Source: Planomonospora parontospora (lineage in GTDB: Bacteria > Actinomycetota > Actinomycetes > Streptosporangiales > Streptosporangiaceae). From it: DNA of 64,000 bases. How positions within the stretch are numbered: position 1 is the stretch's first letter; each line of letters begins with the position of its first letter. The notes beneath the pieces were generated by a model, which was not told the origin of the DNA, did no database searches, and worked only from the letters and a program-made list of their open reading frames with translations. Made by a program: the position numbers and the translations under genes. Shown one piece after another: positions 1-8,318 of the stretch. Where the stretch lies: NCBI GenBank assembly GCA_014647935.1, contig BMQD01000001.1, positions 372,001-436,000 of the forward strand. Reading direction: 5' to 3'.

Positions 1-181
1 CGAGGAGCGCTTCGGCCACGTCTACCTGGTCTGCGCCACCGGCCTGTCGGCCGCGGAGCTGCTCGAGCGCCTGCGGGGAAGGCTGGCCTGCGACGAGGAG
101 ACCGAGCGCCGGACCGTCCGGACCGAACTGGAGAAGATCACCCTGCTGCGGCTGGCGGGACTGCTGGGGGAGGAGCCATGA
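1..181 (+). CDS. uraD: OHCU decarboxylase, C-terminal part (cut by window edge)
   Basis: Only the last 59 codons are present; the reading frame enters at base 2 and ends at TGA 179-181. The visible tail (FGHVYLVCATGLSAAELL, then a helix rich in Glu and Arg ending EKITLLRLAGLL) matches the C-terminal helices of 2-oxo-4-hydroxy-4-carboxy-5-ureidoimidazoline decarboxylase, which makes S-allantoin from OHCU, the third step of urate breakdown. Its stop overlaps the next start as ATGA, and the next two genes carry the preceding steps, which supports the assignment. The catalytic N-terminal part lies outside the window. Confidence 0.85.
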   Translation, partial: EERFGHVYLVCATGLSAAELLERLRGRLACDEETERRTVRTELEKITLLRLAGLLGEEP

Positions 182-492
182 GCCTGTCCACGCACGTGCT
201 CGACGCGGCGGTCGGCCGCCCCGCCGAGGGCGTCGCCGTACGGCTGCTGGCGGACGACGGGACACTCCTCGCGGAGGGGAGCACCGACGCCGACGGCCGG
301 ATCACCGGGTGGCGGACGGGGCCGGGCGTGCACCGGCTGGTCTTCGGCACCGGCGCCTACTTCGCCGCGCGCGGCACGGACTCCTTCCACCCGGAGGTCT
401 GCGTGGCCTTCCGGGTCGACGACCCGGACGAGCACCACCACGTGCCGCTGCTGCTGAGCCCGTTCGCCTACTCGACCTACCGGGGGAGCTAG
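178..492 (+). CDS. uraH: 5-hydroxyisourate hydrolase (transthyretin-like)
   Basis: A 104-residue protein, the usual family length, that hydrolyses 5-hydroxyisourate from uricase to OHCU. It starts LSTHVLD, containing the conserved active-site His, and ends with the diagnostic YRGS C-terminal tetrapeptide of HIU hydrolases. The ATG overlaps the uraD stop by four bases (ATGA), so translation is probably coupled. It lies between the OHCU decarboxylase and uricase genes, giving a compact three-gene urate-to-allantoin unit. No signal peptide is seen, so it should be cytoplasmic. Confidence 0.95.
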   Translation: MSLSTHVLDAAVGRPAEGVAVRLLADDGTLLAEGSTDADGRITGWRTGPGVHRLVFGTGAYFAARGTDSFHPEVCVAFRVDDPDEHHHVPLLLSPFAYSTYRGS

Positions 493-493
493 C

Positions 494-1390
494 GTGACCG
501 TCGTCCTCGGCCCCAACCGCTACGGCAAGGCGGAGACCCGCCTGGTCCGCGTCACCCGCGACGGCGGCGTCCACCACCTCAAGGACCTCAACGTCAGCAC
601 GGCGCTCTCCGGCGACATGGAGGACGCCCACCTGACCGGGGACAACTCCGCGGTGCTCCCGACCGACACGCAGAAGAACACCGTCTACGCCTTCGCCCGC
701 AGGCACGGGGTGGACCAGATCGAGGAGTTCGCGCTCCTGCTGGCCCGGCACCACGTCGGCTCCCAGCCGTCGATCCGGCACGCCCGGGTGGAGATCGAGG
801 AGTACTCCTGGGATCGGATCACGCCCGCGGGCGACCCCGGAGACCGGCGGCACTCCTTCGTCCGCTCGGGCGCCGGGGTGCGCACCTGCGTCGTCCACCA
901 CGACGCCGACGGCCGCACCACCGTGGTCTCCGGCCTGGCGGACCTGACGGTCATGAACACGACCGGTTCGGAGTTCCACGGGTTCGCCCGCGACGAGTAC
1001 ACCACCCTGGCGCCCGCCACCGACCGGATCCTGGCCACCGCCGTGACGGCGCGCTGGCGGCACGCCTCGCCGGACCCGCCCCCCGGCGGCTCCTACGCGG
1101 AGTCCCACGCCGAGGTACGGCGCTGCCTGCTGGAGGCGTTCGCGCAGACGCACAGCCTCTCCCTCCAGCAGACCCTCTACGCGATGGGCAGGAGGGCGCT
1201 GGAGACCCGCCCGGAGATCTGCGAGGTACGGCTCGCGCTGCCCAACCGGCACCACTTCCCGGTGGACCTGGAGCCGTTCGGGCTGGACAACCCCGGGGAG
1301 GTCTTCTACGCCGCCGACCGCCCCTACGGGCTGATCGAGGGCGCGGTCCTGTCCGAGGGCGCCCCCGGCGCCGGCTTCGCGTGGGACTGA
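494..1390 (+). CDS. Urate oxidase (uricase)
   Basis: A 298-residue cofactor-free uricase that oxidises urate to 5-hydroxyisourate. The N-terminal NRYGKAE motif holds the catalytic Lys and the LPTDTQKNTVY segment holds the catalytic Thr; the two tandem T-fold halves are recognisable, with HARVEIEEYSW in the first and LPNRHHFPVDL near the end. The GTG start begins one base after the uraH stop. The product of this enzyme is the substrate of the upstream gene. There is no obvious C-terminal targeting sequence. Confidence 0.95.
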   Translation: MTVVLGPNRYGKAETRLVRVTRDGGVHHLKDLNVSTALSGDMEDAHLTGDNSAVLPTDTQKNTVYAFARRHGVDQIEEFALLLARHHVGSQPSIRHARVEIEEYSWDRITPAGDPGDRRHSFVRSGAGVRTCVVHHDADGRTTVVSGLADLTVMNTTGSEFHGFARDEYTTLAPATDRILATAVTARWRHASPDPPPGGSYAESHAEVRRCLLEAFAQTHSLSLQQTLYAMGRRALETRPEICEVRLALPNRHHFPVDLEPFGLDNPGEVFYAADRPYGLIEGAVLSEGAPGAGFAWD

Positions 1391-1404
1391 CGGAGGTGAC
1401 GGCG

Positions 1405-2280
1405 ATGGACTTCCTGCGGCCCCGGAGCTGGGCGGAGGCGCTGGCGGCCAAGGCGGAGCGGCCGGAGGCGCTGCCCGTCCAGGGCGGCACCGACGTGATG
1501 GTCGAGATCAACTTCGCCGTCCGCCGCCCGGAGGCGCTCCTGGACCTGAACCGGGTCGCCGAGCTCACCGCATGGTCCGCCGAGGAGGACGGCCGGCTCC
1601 GGGTCGGCGCGGGCGTGCCGTACACGCGGCTGATCGACGAGCTCGGCGACCGGCTGCCGGGCCTGGCGCAGGCCGCGCGGACGGTCGGCTCGCCGCAGAT
1701 CCGCAACCGGGGCACCGTGGGCGGCAACCTGGGGGCGGCCTCCCCCGCCGGGGACGGCCACCCGCCGCTGCTGGCCGCGGACGCGGTGGTCGAGGTCGAG
1801 TCCGCCGCCCGCGGCGTGCGGATGATCCCGGTGGCGGAGTTCTACCTGGGGGTCAAGCGCAGCGCGCTGGAGCCCGACGAGCTGATCCGGGCGTTCTGGG
1901 CGCACCCGGCCACCGGGCCCCAGTACTTCTCCAAGGTGGGCACCCGCAACGCGATGGTGATCGCGGTCTGCTCGTTCGCCCTGGTGCTCCGCCCCGGTGA
2001 GCGGCGGGTGGGCACCGGCGTCGGCTCGGCCGCCCCGACGCCCCGCCGGGCCGCGGCCGCCGAGGAGTTCCTGGCCGCCGAGCTCGACTGGGACGGGCCG
2101 CTCGACGAGGCCGTGCTCGTCCGCTTCGGCGAGCTGGTGGCCGGGGCGGCCGCCCCGATCGACGACGTACGCGGCACCGCCGCCTACCGCCGGCACGCCC
2201 TGTCCGTGCTGGCCCGCCGCACCCTGACCTGGGCCTGGAACGACCTGCGGGCCGCGGGCCCCGAGAGGAGGACCGGCTGA
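1405..2280 (+). CDS. Xanthine dehydrogenase FAD-binding subunit
   Basis: A 291-residue medium subunit of a molybdenum hydroxylase, expected to carry the FAD that passes electrons from the Fe-S centres to NAD. It has the family's flavin-binding segments LPVQGGTDVM near residue 30 and TVGSPQIRNRGTVGGNLGAASPAGD around residues 90-115, followed by the CO_deh_flav_C-type C-terminal domain. I place the start at ATG 1405 because GGAGG lies eight bases upstream; an in-frame GTG at 1381 lies inside uricase. It overlaps the next gene by one base. It could in principle serve another hydroxylase, but the purine context favours xanthine or hypoxanthine. Confidence 0.88.
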   Translation: MDFLRPRSWAEALAAKAERPEALPVQGGTDVMVEINFAVRRPEALLDLNRVAELTAWSAEEDGRLRVGAGVPYTRLIDELGDRLPGLAQAARTVGSPQIRNRGTVGGNLGAASPAGDGHPPLLAADAVVEVESAARGVRMIPVAEFYLGVKRSALEPDELIRAFWAHPATGPQYFSKVGTRNAMVIAVCSFALVLRPGERRVGTGVGSAAPTPRRAAAAEEFLAAELDWDGPLDEAVLVRFGELVAGAAAPIDDVRGTAAYRRHALSVLARRTLTWAWNDLRAAGPERRTG

Positions 2281-2765
2281 TGCGCGTCACCTTCACCGTG
2301 AACGGCCGCCGCCGGACGGCCGACGACGTCTGGGAGGGCGAGAGCCTGCTGTACGTCCTGCGCGAGCGCCTGGGCCTGCCCGGCTCCAAGAACGCCTGCG
2401 AGCAGGGCGAGTGCGGCTCCTGCACGGTCTACCTCGACGGCGTGACCGTCTGCGCCTGCCTGGTCGCGGCCGGCCAGGCCGAGGGCCGCGAGGTCCGCAC
2501 CGTCGAGGGGCTCGCCGACGGCGACCGGCTCGACGAGGTCCAGCGGGCCTTCGTCGAGTGCGGCGCCGTCCAGTGCGGGTTCTGCACCCCCGGCCTCGTC
2601 GTCCAGGCGCACGACCTGATCGAGCGGACCGGGCGCCCCTCCGACCCGGAGATCCGCGAGGCCCTCGCCGGCAACCTGTGCCGGTGCACCGGCTACGAGA
2701 AGATCCTCGACGCGGTGCGGCTCGCCGCGGCCCGCAGGGCCGAGCGCGGGGAGGCCCGCCGGTGA
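2280..2765 (+). CDS. Xanthine dehydrogenase 2Fe-2S subunit
   Basis: A 161-residue small subunit with two [2Fe-2S] clusters. The plant-ferredoxin-type cluster ligands are in CEQGECGSC plus the later Cys of TVCAC (residues about 40-60), and the second cluster's in QCGFCTPG and CRCTGY (residues about 98-140). The ATG overlaps the FAD subunit's stop (TGATG), so the two are co-translated. No molybdopterin-binding large subunit follows; a deaminase does. The large subunit may lie upstream of the window or elsewhere. Confidence 0.92.
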   Translation: MRVTFTVNGRRRTADDVWEGESLLYVLRERLGLPGSKNACEQGECGSCTVYLDGVTVCACLVAAGQAEGREVRTVEGLADGDRLDEVQRAFVECGAVQCGFCTPGLVVQAHDLIERTGRPSDPEIREALAGNLCRCTGYEKILDAVRLAAARRAERGEARR

Positions 2766-4312
2766 GCCCGGCGGCGGCTCCCGCGCCCGGCGGCGCGGGC
2801 CGGAGCGCGGGTACGGGTGCGGGCCGGAGCGCGGGCCGGGGCATCGGTACAGGCGTGAGCAGGGGCGCGGGTACGGGCGTAGGCGGAGGAGGGCGGCGCG
2901 GGGGCACCGTCCTGATCGAGAACGCGTACATCGCCCCGGTGACCGGCGAGGAGATCCCCCGGGGGTACATCAGGATCGACGGCGACCGGATCACCGCCCT
3001 CGGCCCCGGCCCGGCCCCGGCGATGAGCGCCACGCAGGGGGTGGAGTGGATCGACGGGAGCGGCTGCCTGGCCACCCCGGGCCTGGTCAACACCCACCAC
3101 CACCTCTACCAGTGGGCCAGCCAGGGGCTCGCCCAGGACGCCGCGCTCTTCGACTGGCTGGTGGCGCTCTACCCGGTCTGGGCGGCGATGGACGCCGAGG
3201 TCGTGCACGGCGCGGCGGGCGCCGGGCTGGGCTTCCTCGCCCTGTCCGGCTGCACCACCTCCTCCGACCACCACTACGTCTTCCCGAAGGGCCGCGGCGA
3301 CCTGCTCGCCGCGGAGATCGAGGCGGCCCGCGAGGTGGGCGTGCGCTTCCACCCCGCGCGCGGCTCGATGGACCGGGGCCGCTCGGCGGGCGGCCTGCCG
3401 CCGGACAGCGTGGTCGAGCGGCTCGACGACATCCTCACCGCCACGGCCGAGGCGATCGACGCCCACCACGACCCGTCCTTCTCGTCGAAGCTGCGCATCG
3501 CGGTCGCGCCCTGCTCGCCGTTCTCCGTCAGCGCCGACCTGATGACCGAGGCCGCCGCGCTGGCCCGGGACAAGGGCGTGCGCCTGCACACCCACCTCGC
3601 CGAGACCCTGGACGAGGAGGAGCACTGCCTGGCGCAGCTGGGGCTGCGCCCGGTCGGCTACCTGGAGCGGCTCGGCTGGCTCGGCCCGGACGTGTGGGTC
3701 GCCCACGCGGTGCACCTCGGCGACGCCGACATCGACGTCTTCGCGCAGACCGGCACCGGCTCGGCGCACTGCCCCAGCTCCAACGGCCGCCTCGGCGCGG
3801 GCGTCGCGCGGGTGGCGGAGATGCTCCGGCGCGGCGCCGTCGTCGGCCTCGGCGTGGACGGCAGCGCCTCCGCCGAGCTGACCTCGATGTCCGGCGAGAT
3901 GCGCCAGGCCCTGCTCCTGCAGCGGGCGCGGTACGGTCCCGCCGCGCTGACCACCCGCCAGGCCCTGGAGATCGCCACCCTCGGCGGCGCGCGCAACCTC
4001 GGCCGCGAGGCCGAGATCGGCTCGCTGGAGCCGGGCAAGCTCGCCGACGTCGCGCTCTGGCGGACGGACACCCCCTTCGCCTCGGCCGTGGCCGACCCGG
4101 TCGCCGCCCTCGTCCTCGGCGCCCGGCAGCCGCCGCTGGCCCGGCTGCTGGTGGGCGGGGAGACGATCGTGGCGGACGACGAGCTGCGCACCGTCGCCCA
4201 GGACGAACTCGGCCGGGCGGGAGGCGCCGCCCACCGCCGCCTCATGCGCCTGGCCGGGGAGCAGGGGCTCGCGACCGCCGGGGAGGTCGGACCTCCGCCG
4301 GGACAAATGTGA
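2762..4312 (+). CDS. 8-oxoguanine deaminase-type amidohydrolase
   Basis: A metal-dependent amidohydrolase expected to deaminate 8-oxoguanine to urate, feeding uricase. Metal ligands appear in NTHHHLYQ, in HTHLAET, in VAHAVHL, and the Asp in GVDGSAS; this set is typical of the 8-oxoguanine deaminase/hydroxydechloroatrazine hydrolase branch. I take the GTG at 2762, which overlaps the previous stop (GTGA). This gives about 50 extra N-terminal residues made almost only of Gly, Ala, Ser, Arg and Thr before the enzyme proper begins at GTVLIENAY. A GTG at 2855 is an alternative start and also lies in the low-complexity part. Length is 516 residues from 2762. Confidence 0.82.
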   Translation: MSPAAAPAPGGAGRSAGTGAGRSAGRGIGTGVSRGAGTGVGGGGRRGGTVLIENAYIAPVTGEEIPRGYIRIDGDRITALGPGPAPAMSATQGVEWIDGSGCLATPGLVNTHHHLYQWASQGLAQDAALFDWLVALYPVWAAMDAEVVHGAAGAGLGFLALSGCTTSSDHHYVFPKGRGDLLAAEIEAAREVGVRFHPARGSMDRGRSAGGLPPDSVVERLDDILTATAEAIDAHHDPSFSSKLRIAVAPCSPFSVSADLMTEAAALARDKGVRLHTHLAETLDEEEHCLAQLGLRPVGYLERLGWLGPDVWVAHAVHLGDADIDVFAQTGTGSAHCPSSNGRLGAGVARVAEMLRRGAVVGLGVDGSASAELTSMSGEMRQALLLQRARYGPAALTTRQALEIATLGGARNLGREAEIGSLEPGKLADVALWRTDTPFASAVADPVAALVLGARQPPLARLLVGGETIVADDELRTVAQDELGRAGGAAHRRLMRLAGEQGLATAGEVGPPPGQM

Positions 4313-4338
4313 TGATGGTGCTCCACATCACCGGATCC

Positions 4339-4383
4339 GGGCGTGCGGCCCTGCCCGCTCGCACCGGGCAGGGCCGCACGCCC
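4339..4383 (+). terminator. Perfect 19-bp hairpin between deaminase and glycerate kinase genes
   Basis: Bases 4339-4357 and 4365-4383 are exact reverse complements around a seven-base loop. The stem is very GC-rich and begins 26 bases after the deaminase stop. There is no T-run after it, so it would be an actinobacterial I-shaped terminator or an RNA-stability hairpin. It also argues that the glycerate kinase gene starts after it, not at the upstream in-frame ATG at 4343 inside the left arm. Confidence 0.75.
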
Positions 4384-4408
4384 TGTGATTCTCCACCAGG
4401 GAGCAAGG

Positions 4409-5743
4409 TTGTCTGAGCCGTCGGGGCACATCGTCATCGCCCCGGACAAGTTCAAGGGATCGCTGACCGGAGCCGAGGTCGCCGCCCGCGTCGCGGCGGG
4501 TCTGCGCCGGTCCGACCCGGAGGTCGCCGTGGTCGCGCTGCCGGTGGCCGACGGCGGCGACGGGACCGTCGACGCCGTCGTGGCCTGCGGGTTCGAGCGC
4601 GTGGAGGTCCAGGTGACCGGGCCGGTCGGCGAACCGGTCCAGGCCGCCTACGCCTGGCACCCGTCCGGCACGGCGGCCGGGCCCGATCCGTCCGGCCCGG
4701 CCGGGCCGGGGGTGCCCACGGCGGTGATCGAGCTGGCCGAGGCCTCCGGGCTCCGGCGCCTGCCGCCCGCCGAGACGCCCGCCGAGGTCCCGGCAGGGGT
4801 TCCGGCCGGGAGTACGCCCGCCGGGACCTCCTCCGGGGAGACGCCGGGATCGCCCGGACCGGCGGGCCCGGCCGCGCACGGCGGGGTCAGGCTCGCCCCG
4901 CTCACCGCGACCAGCCGCGGCACCGGCGAGCTCATCGCGCACGCCGTACGGCGCGGCGCCCGCCGGATCGTCCTCGGCCTGGGCGGCAGCGCCTGCACCG
5001 ACGGCGGCGCCGGGATGATGGCGGCGCTCGGCGTGCGCTTCCTGGACGCGGACGGCCGGGAACTGCCGCCCGGCGGAGCCGCCCTGCGGGACCTGGCGCG
5101 GATCGACACCTCCGGGCTCGTGCCGCTGGACGGCGTGGAGTTCGTGGTGGCCTGCGACGTGGACAACCCGCTGCTCGGCCCGTACGGCGCCGCCGCCGTC
5201 TACGCGCCGCAGAAGGGCGCCACCGGCGAGGAGGTGAGGCTGCTGGAGGCCGCACTGGCCCGTCTGGCCGCCGTCGCCGCGCACACCCACGGCCTGACCG
5301 GCGCGATCGAGCACGACGGCGTCGTCCGGCCGATGGGCGTCGCCGCGCAGCCGGGGGCCGGGGCCGCCGGAGGCGTGGGCTTCGCCGCCGTCGCCTTCCT
5401 GCGGGCCGACATCCGCCCCGGCATCGAGTACCTGCTCGACCTGCTCGGCTTCCGGCGGCGGCTCGGCGGGGCGCGCCTGGTGGTCACCGGGGAGGGCTCG
5501 CTGGACGAGCAGACCCTGCGCGGCAAGGCGCCGGCCGGGGTCGCCGCCGCCGCGGGCCTGGCGGGCGTCCCGGTCGTCGCGGTCTGCGGCCGCCGCGCTC
5601 TCGGCGACGACGAGCTGCACAGGGCCGGCATCCGGGCGGCCTACGCCCTCACGGACGTCGAGCCCGACCCGGAGCGCTGCATGGCCGAGGCGGGCCCGCT
5701 GCTCGAACGCCTCACCGCCAAGCTGGCCGCCGACTGGCTCTGA
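4409..5743 (+). CDS. Glycerate kinase
   Basis: A class II glycerate kinase (GlxK/GarK family), phosphorylating D-glycerate; it is the last step in using glyoxylate released from allantoin. It opens with IAPDKFKGSL and has VADGGDGT, LGLGGSACTDGGAGM and TGEGSLDEQTLRGKAP, all hallmark segments. I choose TTG 4409, just before the conserved start and after the 4339-4383 hairpin; the choice is moderate. A Pro/Gly/Ala-rich insert of about 40 residues (roughly residues 110-155) lies between the GLRRLP and RLAPLTATSRGTGEL segments, where most family members have a short loop. Length is 444 residues against roughly 380 normally. Confidence 0.9.
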   Translation: MSEPSGHIVIAPDKFKGSLTGAEVAARVAAGLRRSDPEVAVVALPVADGGDGTVDAVVACGFERVEVQVTGPVGEPVQAAYAWHPSGTAAGPDPSGPAGPGVPTAVIELAEASGLRRLPPAETPAEVPAGVPAGSTPAGTSSGETPGSPGPAGPAAHGGVRLAPLTATSRGTGELIAHAVRRGARRIVLGLGGSACTDGGAGMMAALGVRFLDADGRELPPGGAALRDLARIDTSGLVPLDGVEFVVACDVDNPLLGPYGAAAVYAPQKGATGEEVRLLEAALARLAAVAAHTHGLTGAIEHDGVVRPMGVAAQPGAGAAGGVGFAAVAFLRADIRPGIEYLLDLLGFRRRLGGARLVVTGEGSLDEQTLRGKAPAGVAAAAGLAGVPVVAVCGRRALGDDELHRAGIRAAYALTDVEPDPERCMAEAGPLLERLTAKLAADWL

Positions 5744-5769
5744 CCGCCCCGACCGGCCCGACCCACCCC

Positions 5770-5836
5770 GAACCGGCCACCCCGTCCGAACCGGCCACCC
5801 CGTCCGAACCGGCCGGTCCGGTCCGGACCGGACCGG
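5770..5836. repeat. 18-bp tandem repeat followed by 24-bp palindrome
   Basis: Between the glycerate kinase and allantoinase genes, an 18-bp unit (gaaccggccaccccgtcc) occurs twice perfectly at 5770-5787 and 5788-5805, with a third degenerate copy from 5806. It runs into a perfect palindrome at 5813-5836, centred between 5824 and 5825. The palindrome could form a stem in the transcript or be a protein site; nothing seen here decides. Confidence 0.7.
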
Positions 5837-5902
5837 GCCGGTCCGGGTGGATCGGGCCGGACCGTCCGACCGCTCCGCCCCGGGACCCGCTGGAGGACAC
5901 CC

Positions 5903-7195
5903 GTGCACGATCTGGTCATCACCTCCCGCCGGGCGGTGCTGCCCGACGGGGAGCGGCCCGCGGCGGTGGCCGTACGGGACGGCGGGATCACCGGGGTGCA
6001 CGACCCCGGCGCCGCCCCGGAGGCGGCCGAGCGGGTCGACCTGGGAGACGTCGCGCTGCTGCCGGGACTCGTCGACACCCACGTGCACGTCAACGAGCCC
6101 GGCCGCACGCACTGGGAGGGTTTCGCCACCGCGACCCGGGCCGCCGCCGCGGGCGGGGTGACCACGATCGTGGACATGCCGCTCAACTCGCTGCCGCCCA
6201 CCGTGGACCCGGCCGCGCTGGCGGCCAAGCGGCGGGCCGCGGCCGGGCGGTGCGCGGTCGACGTCGGCTTCTGGGGCGGGGCGGTCCCCGGCAACCTCGG
6301 CCGGCTGCGCCCCCTGCACGAGGCCGGGGTCCGCGGCTTCAAGTGCTTCCTGTCCCCGTCGGGAGTGGAGGAGTTCCCGCCGCTGGACGCCGCCGGGCTC
6401 CGGGCCGCGCTGGCGGAGGCCGCCTCCTTCGGCGGACTGGTGATCGTGCACGCGGAGGCCCCGGAGCTGCTCACCGAGCCCGCCGGGCCCGCCTACCCGG
6501 AGTTCCTCGCCTCCCGGCCGGGCGAGGCCGAGCGCCGCGCGGTCGAGCTGGTGATCCGGCTGGCGCGGGAGACCGGCGCGCGGGCGCACATCCTGCACGT
6601 GTCGTCCGCGCTCTGCCTGGAGCCGCTGGCCCGGGCCCGGCGGGCCGGGGTCGGGATCACCGCCGAGACCTGCCCGCACTACCTCACCCTGGCCGCGGAG
6701 CAGGTGCCGGAGGGCGACACCGCGTTCAAGTGCTGCCCGCCGATCCGCTCCGGGGAGAACCGGGACGCGCTCTGGCGGGGGCTGGCCGACGGGGTGCTGG
6801 ACTGCGTCGTCTCCGACCACTCGCCCTCCGCCCCCGACCTGAAGGTGCCCGACTTCGCCGCCGCCTGGGGCGGGATCTCCTCCCTGCAGCTGGGGCTCGC
6901 GGCGGTGTGGACGGAGGCGTCCCGGCGCGGCCACGGCCTGGGCGACGTGGTCCGCTGGATGGCCCGCAACCCCGCGGCACTGGCCGGGCTGGACGGCAAG
7001 GGCGCCATCGCGGCGGGGGCCGACGCCGACCTGGTCGCCTTCGACCCCGGCGCGAGCCGCACCGTGGACGCCTCGGCCCTGCATCACCGGCACCCGGTCA
7101 CGCCGTACCACGGCAGGACGCTCCGGGGGGTCGTCCGCACCACCTGGCTGCGCGGCCGGCTCGCGGACGGGACGCCCCTGGGCAGGCTGCTGTGA
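5903..7195 (+). CDS. allB: Allantoinase
   Basis: A 430-residue cyclic amidohydrolase that opens the hydantoin ring of allantoin to allantoate. The first metal-binding motif DTHVHVNEPGRTHWEG (about residues 58-75), the carbamylated-Lys region GFKCFLSPSG, HAEAPELL, HILHVSS and the Asp in VVSDHSPS are all present, and the HWEG variant marks allantoinase and not dihydroorotase or hydantoinase. GTG 5903 has GGAGGA about eight bases upstream. The allantoicase gene follows 75 bases later. A second related amidohydrolase, pyrC, lies at 33017 in the pyrimidine operon. Confidence 0.95.
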   Translation: MHDLVITSRRAVLPDGERPAAVAVRDGGITGVHDPGAAPEAAERVDLGDVALLPGLVDTHVHVNEPGRTHWEGFATATRAAAAGGVTTIVDMPLNSLPPTVDPAALAAKRRAAAGRCAVDVGFWGGAVPGNLGRLRPLHEAGVRGFKCFLSPSGVEEFPPLDAAGLRAALAEAASFGGLVIVHAEAPELLTEPAGPAYPEFLASRPGEAERRAVELVIRLARETGARAHILHVSSALCLEPLARARRAGVGITAETCPHYLTLAAEQVPEGDTAFKCCPPIRSGENRDALWRGLADGVLDCVVSDHSPSAPDLKVPDFAAAWGGISSLQLGLAAVWTEASRRGHGLGDVVRWMARNPAALAGLDGKGAIAAGADADLVAFDPGASRTVDASALHHRHPVTPYHGRTLRGVVRTTWLRGRLADGTPLGRLL

Positions 7196-7270
7196 CCGGC
7201 GGGCCCTACCGGGACCGCGCACCCGGCCGTCCCGTCCGCCACGGTCCGCCCGCACCGGAGAGGCTCTCCC

Positions 7271-8218
7271 ATGAACGTGTTCACCTCGCTGCCCGACCTG
7301 GCCCTGCGCACCCACGGAGGCTCGGTCGTCGCGGCCAGCGACGAGTCCTTCGCCGAGAAGGAGAGCCTGATCCGCCCCGGGCGCCCCGCCTTCCAGCCGC
7401 ACACCTTCGGAGCCAGGGGGCAGGTCTACGACGGCTGGGAGACCCGCCGCCGCCGGGAGCCGGGCCACGACTGGGCGCTGGTCCGGCTGGGCCTGCCCGG
7501 CGTGGTCCGCGGCATCGTGATCGACACCGCGTGGTTCACCGGCAACCACCCGCCGTACGCGTCGGTGGAGGCCGCCTCGGTGGAGGGGTATCCCACGGTC
7601 GCCGAGCTCCGGGCCGCCGAATGGACGGAGATCGTTCCGCGGAGCGCCCTGGCGGGTGACGCCGAGCATCCCTTCGAGGTCGCCGACGGGCACCGCCGTA
7701 CGCACGTCCGGCTGAACATGTTCCCCGACGGGGGCATCGCCCGCCTGCGGGTGCACGGGGAGGTCCGGCCCGACCTGTCGGTCTACGAGGGCCTCGGCCT
7801 CGACCTGGCCGCCCTGGAGAACGGCGGGCTGGTCACCGGCTGCTCCGACGACTTCTACTCCTCGCCCGGCAACGTCATCGCCCCCGGTTCGGCCCGCACC
7901 CAGGCCGAGGGCTGGGAGACCCGCCGCCGCCGCGACGGGGGCAACGACTGGCTGGTCATCCGACTGGCGGGCGCCGGAGTCGTGAGACTCGCCGAGATCG
8001 ACACCACCAACCTGGTGTTCAACGCCCCCGGCTGGGTCTCGCTCACCGGGATGGCGGACGGACGGGAGTTCGAGCTGCTGCCCAGGACCCGCCTGCAGCC
8101 CGACACGCGGCACCGCTTCCGCCTGGACGGCGACGCGGCCGCCACCCACGTCAGGGTCGACGTCTACCCCGACGGGGGCCTCGCCCGCGTCCGGCTGCAC
8201 GGTGTGCTGAGCCGCTGA
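7271..8218 (+). CDS. alc: Allantoicase
   Basis: A 315-residue allantoicase, cleaving allantoate to ureidoglycolate and urea. It is made of two homologous halves, shown by the near-identical strings GWETRRRREPGHDW (about residue 56) and GWETRRRRDGGNDW (about residue 216), each followed by a jelly-roll segment ending in a YPDGGLARVRLHG-like strand. ATG 7271 follows a GGAGAGG site. It is the last gene of the purine catabolic run; 100 bases separate it from the unrelated next gene, which has its own ribosome-binding site. No ureidoglycolate lyase is present in the window. Confidence 0.95.
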   Translation: MNVFTSLPDLALRTHGGSVVAASDESFAEKESLIRPGRPAFQPHTFGARGQVYDGWETRRRREPGHDWALVRLGLPGVVRGIVIDTAWFTGNHPPYASVEAASVEGYPTVAELRAAEWTEIVPRSALAGDAEHPFEVADGHRRTHVRLNMFPDGGIARLRVHGEVRPDLSVYEGLGLDLAALENGGLVTGCSDDFYSSPGNVIAPGSARTQAEGWETRRRRDGGNDWLVIRLAGAGVVRLAEIDTTNLVFNAPGWVSLTGMADGREFELLPRTRLQPDTRHRFRLDGDAAATHVRVDVYPDGGLARVRLHGVLSR

Positions 8219-8318
8219 GCCGCCGCGGCGCACCGGACGGCCCGCGCGGGACGGAAAGACCGGTCGCGGTTCGGCATCATGGATCGCGGCCGCGCGCTCC
8301 GCCCGCCAGGATGAGGAC

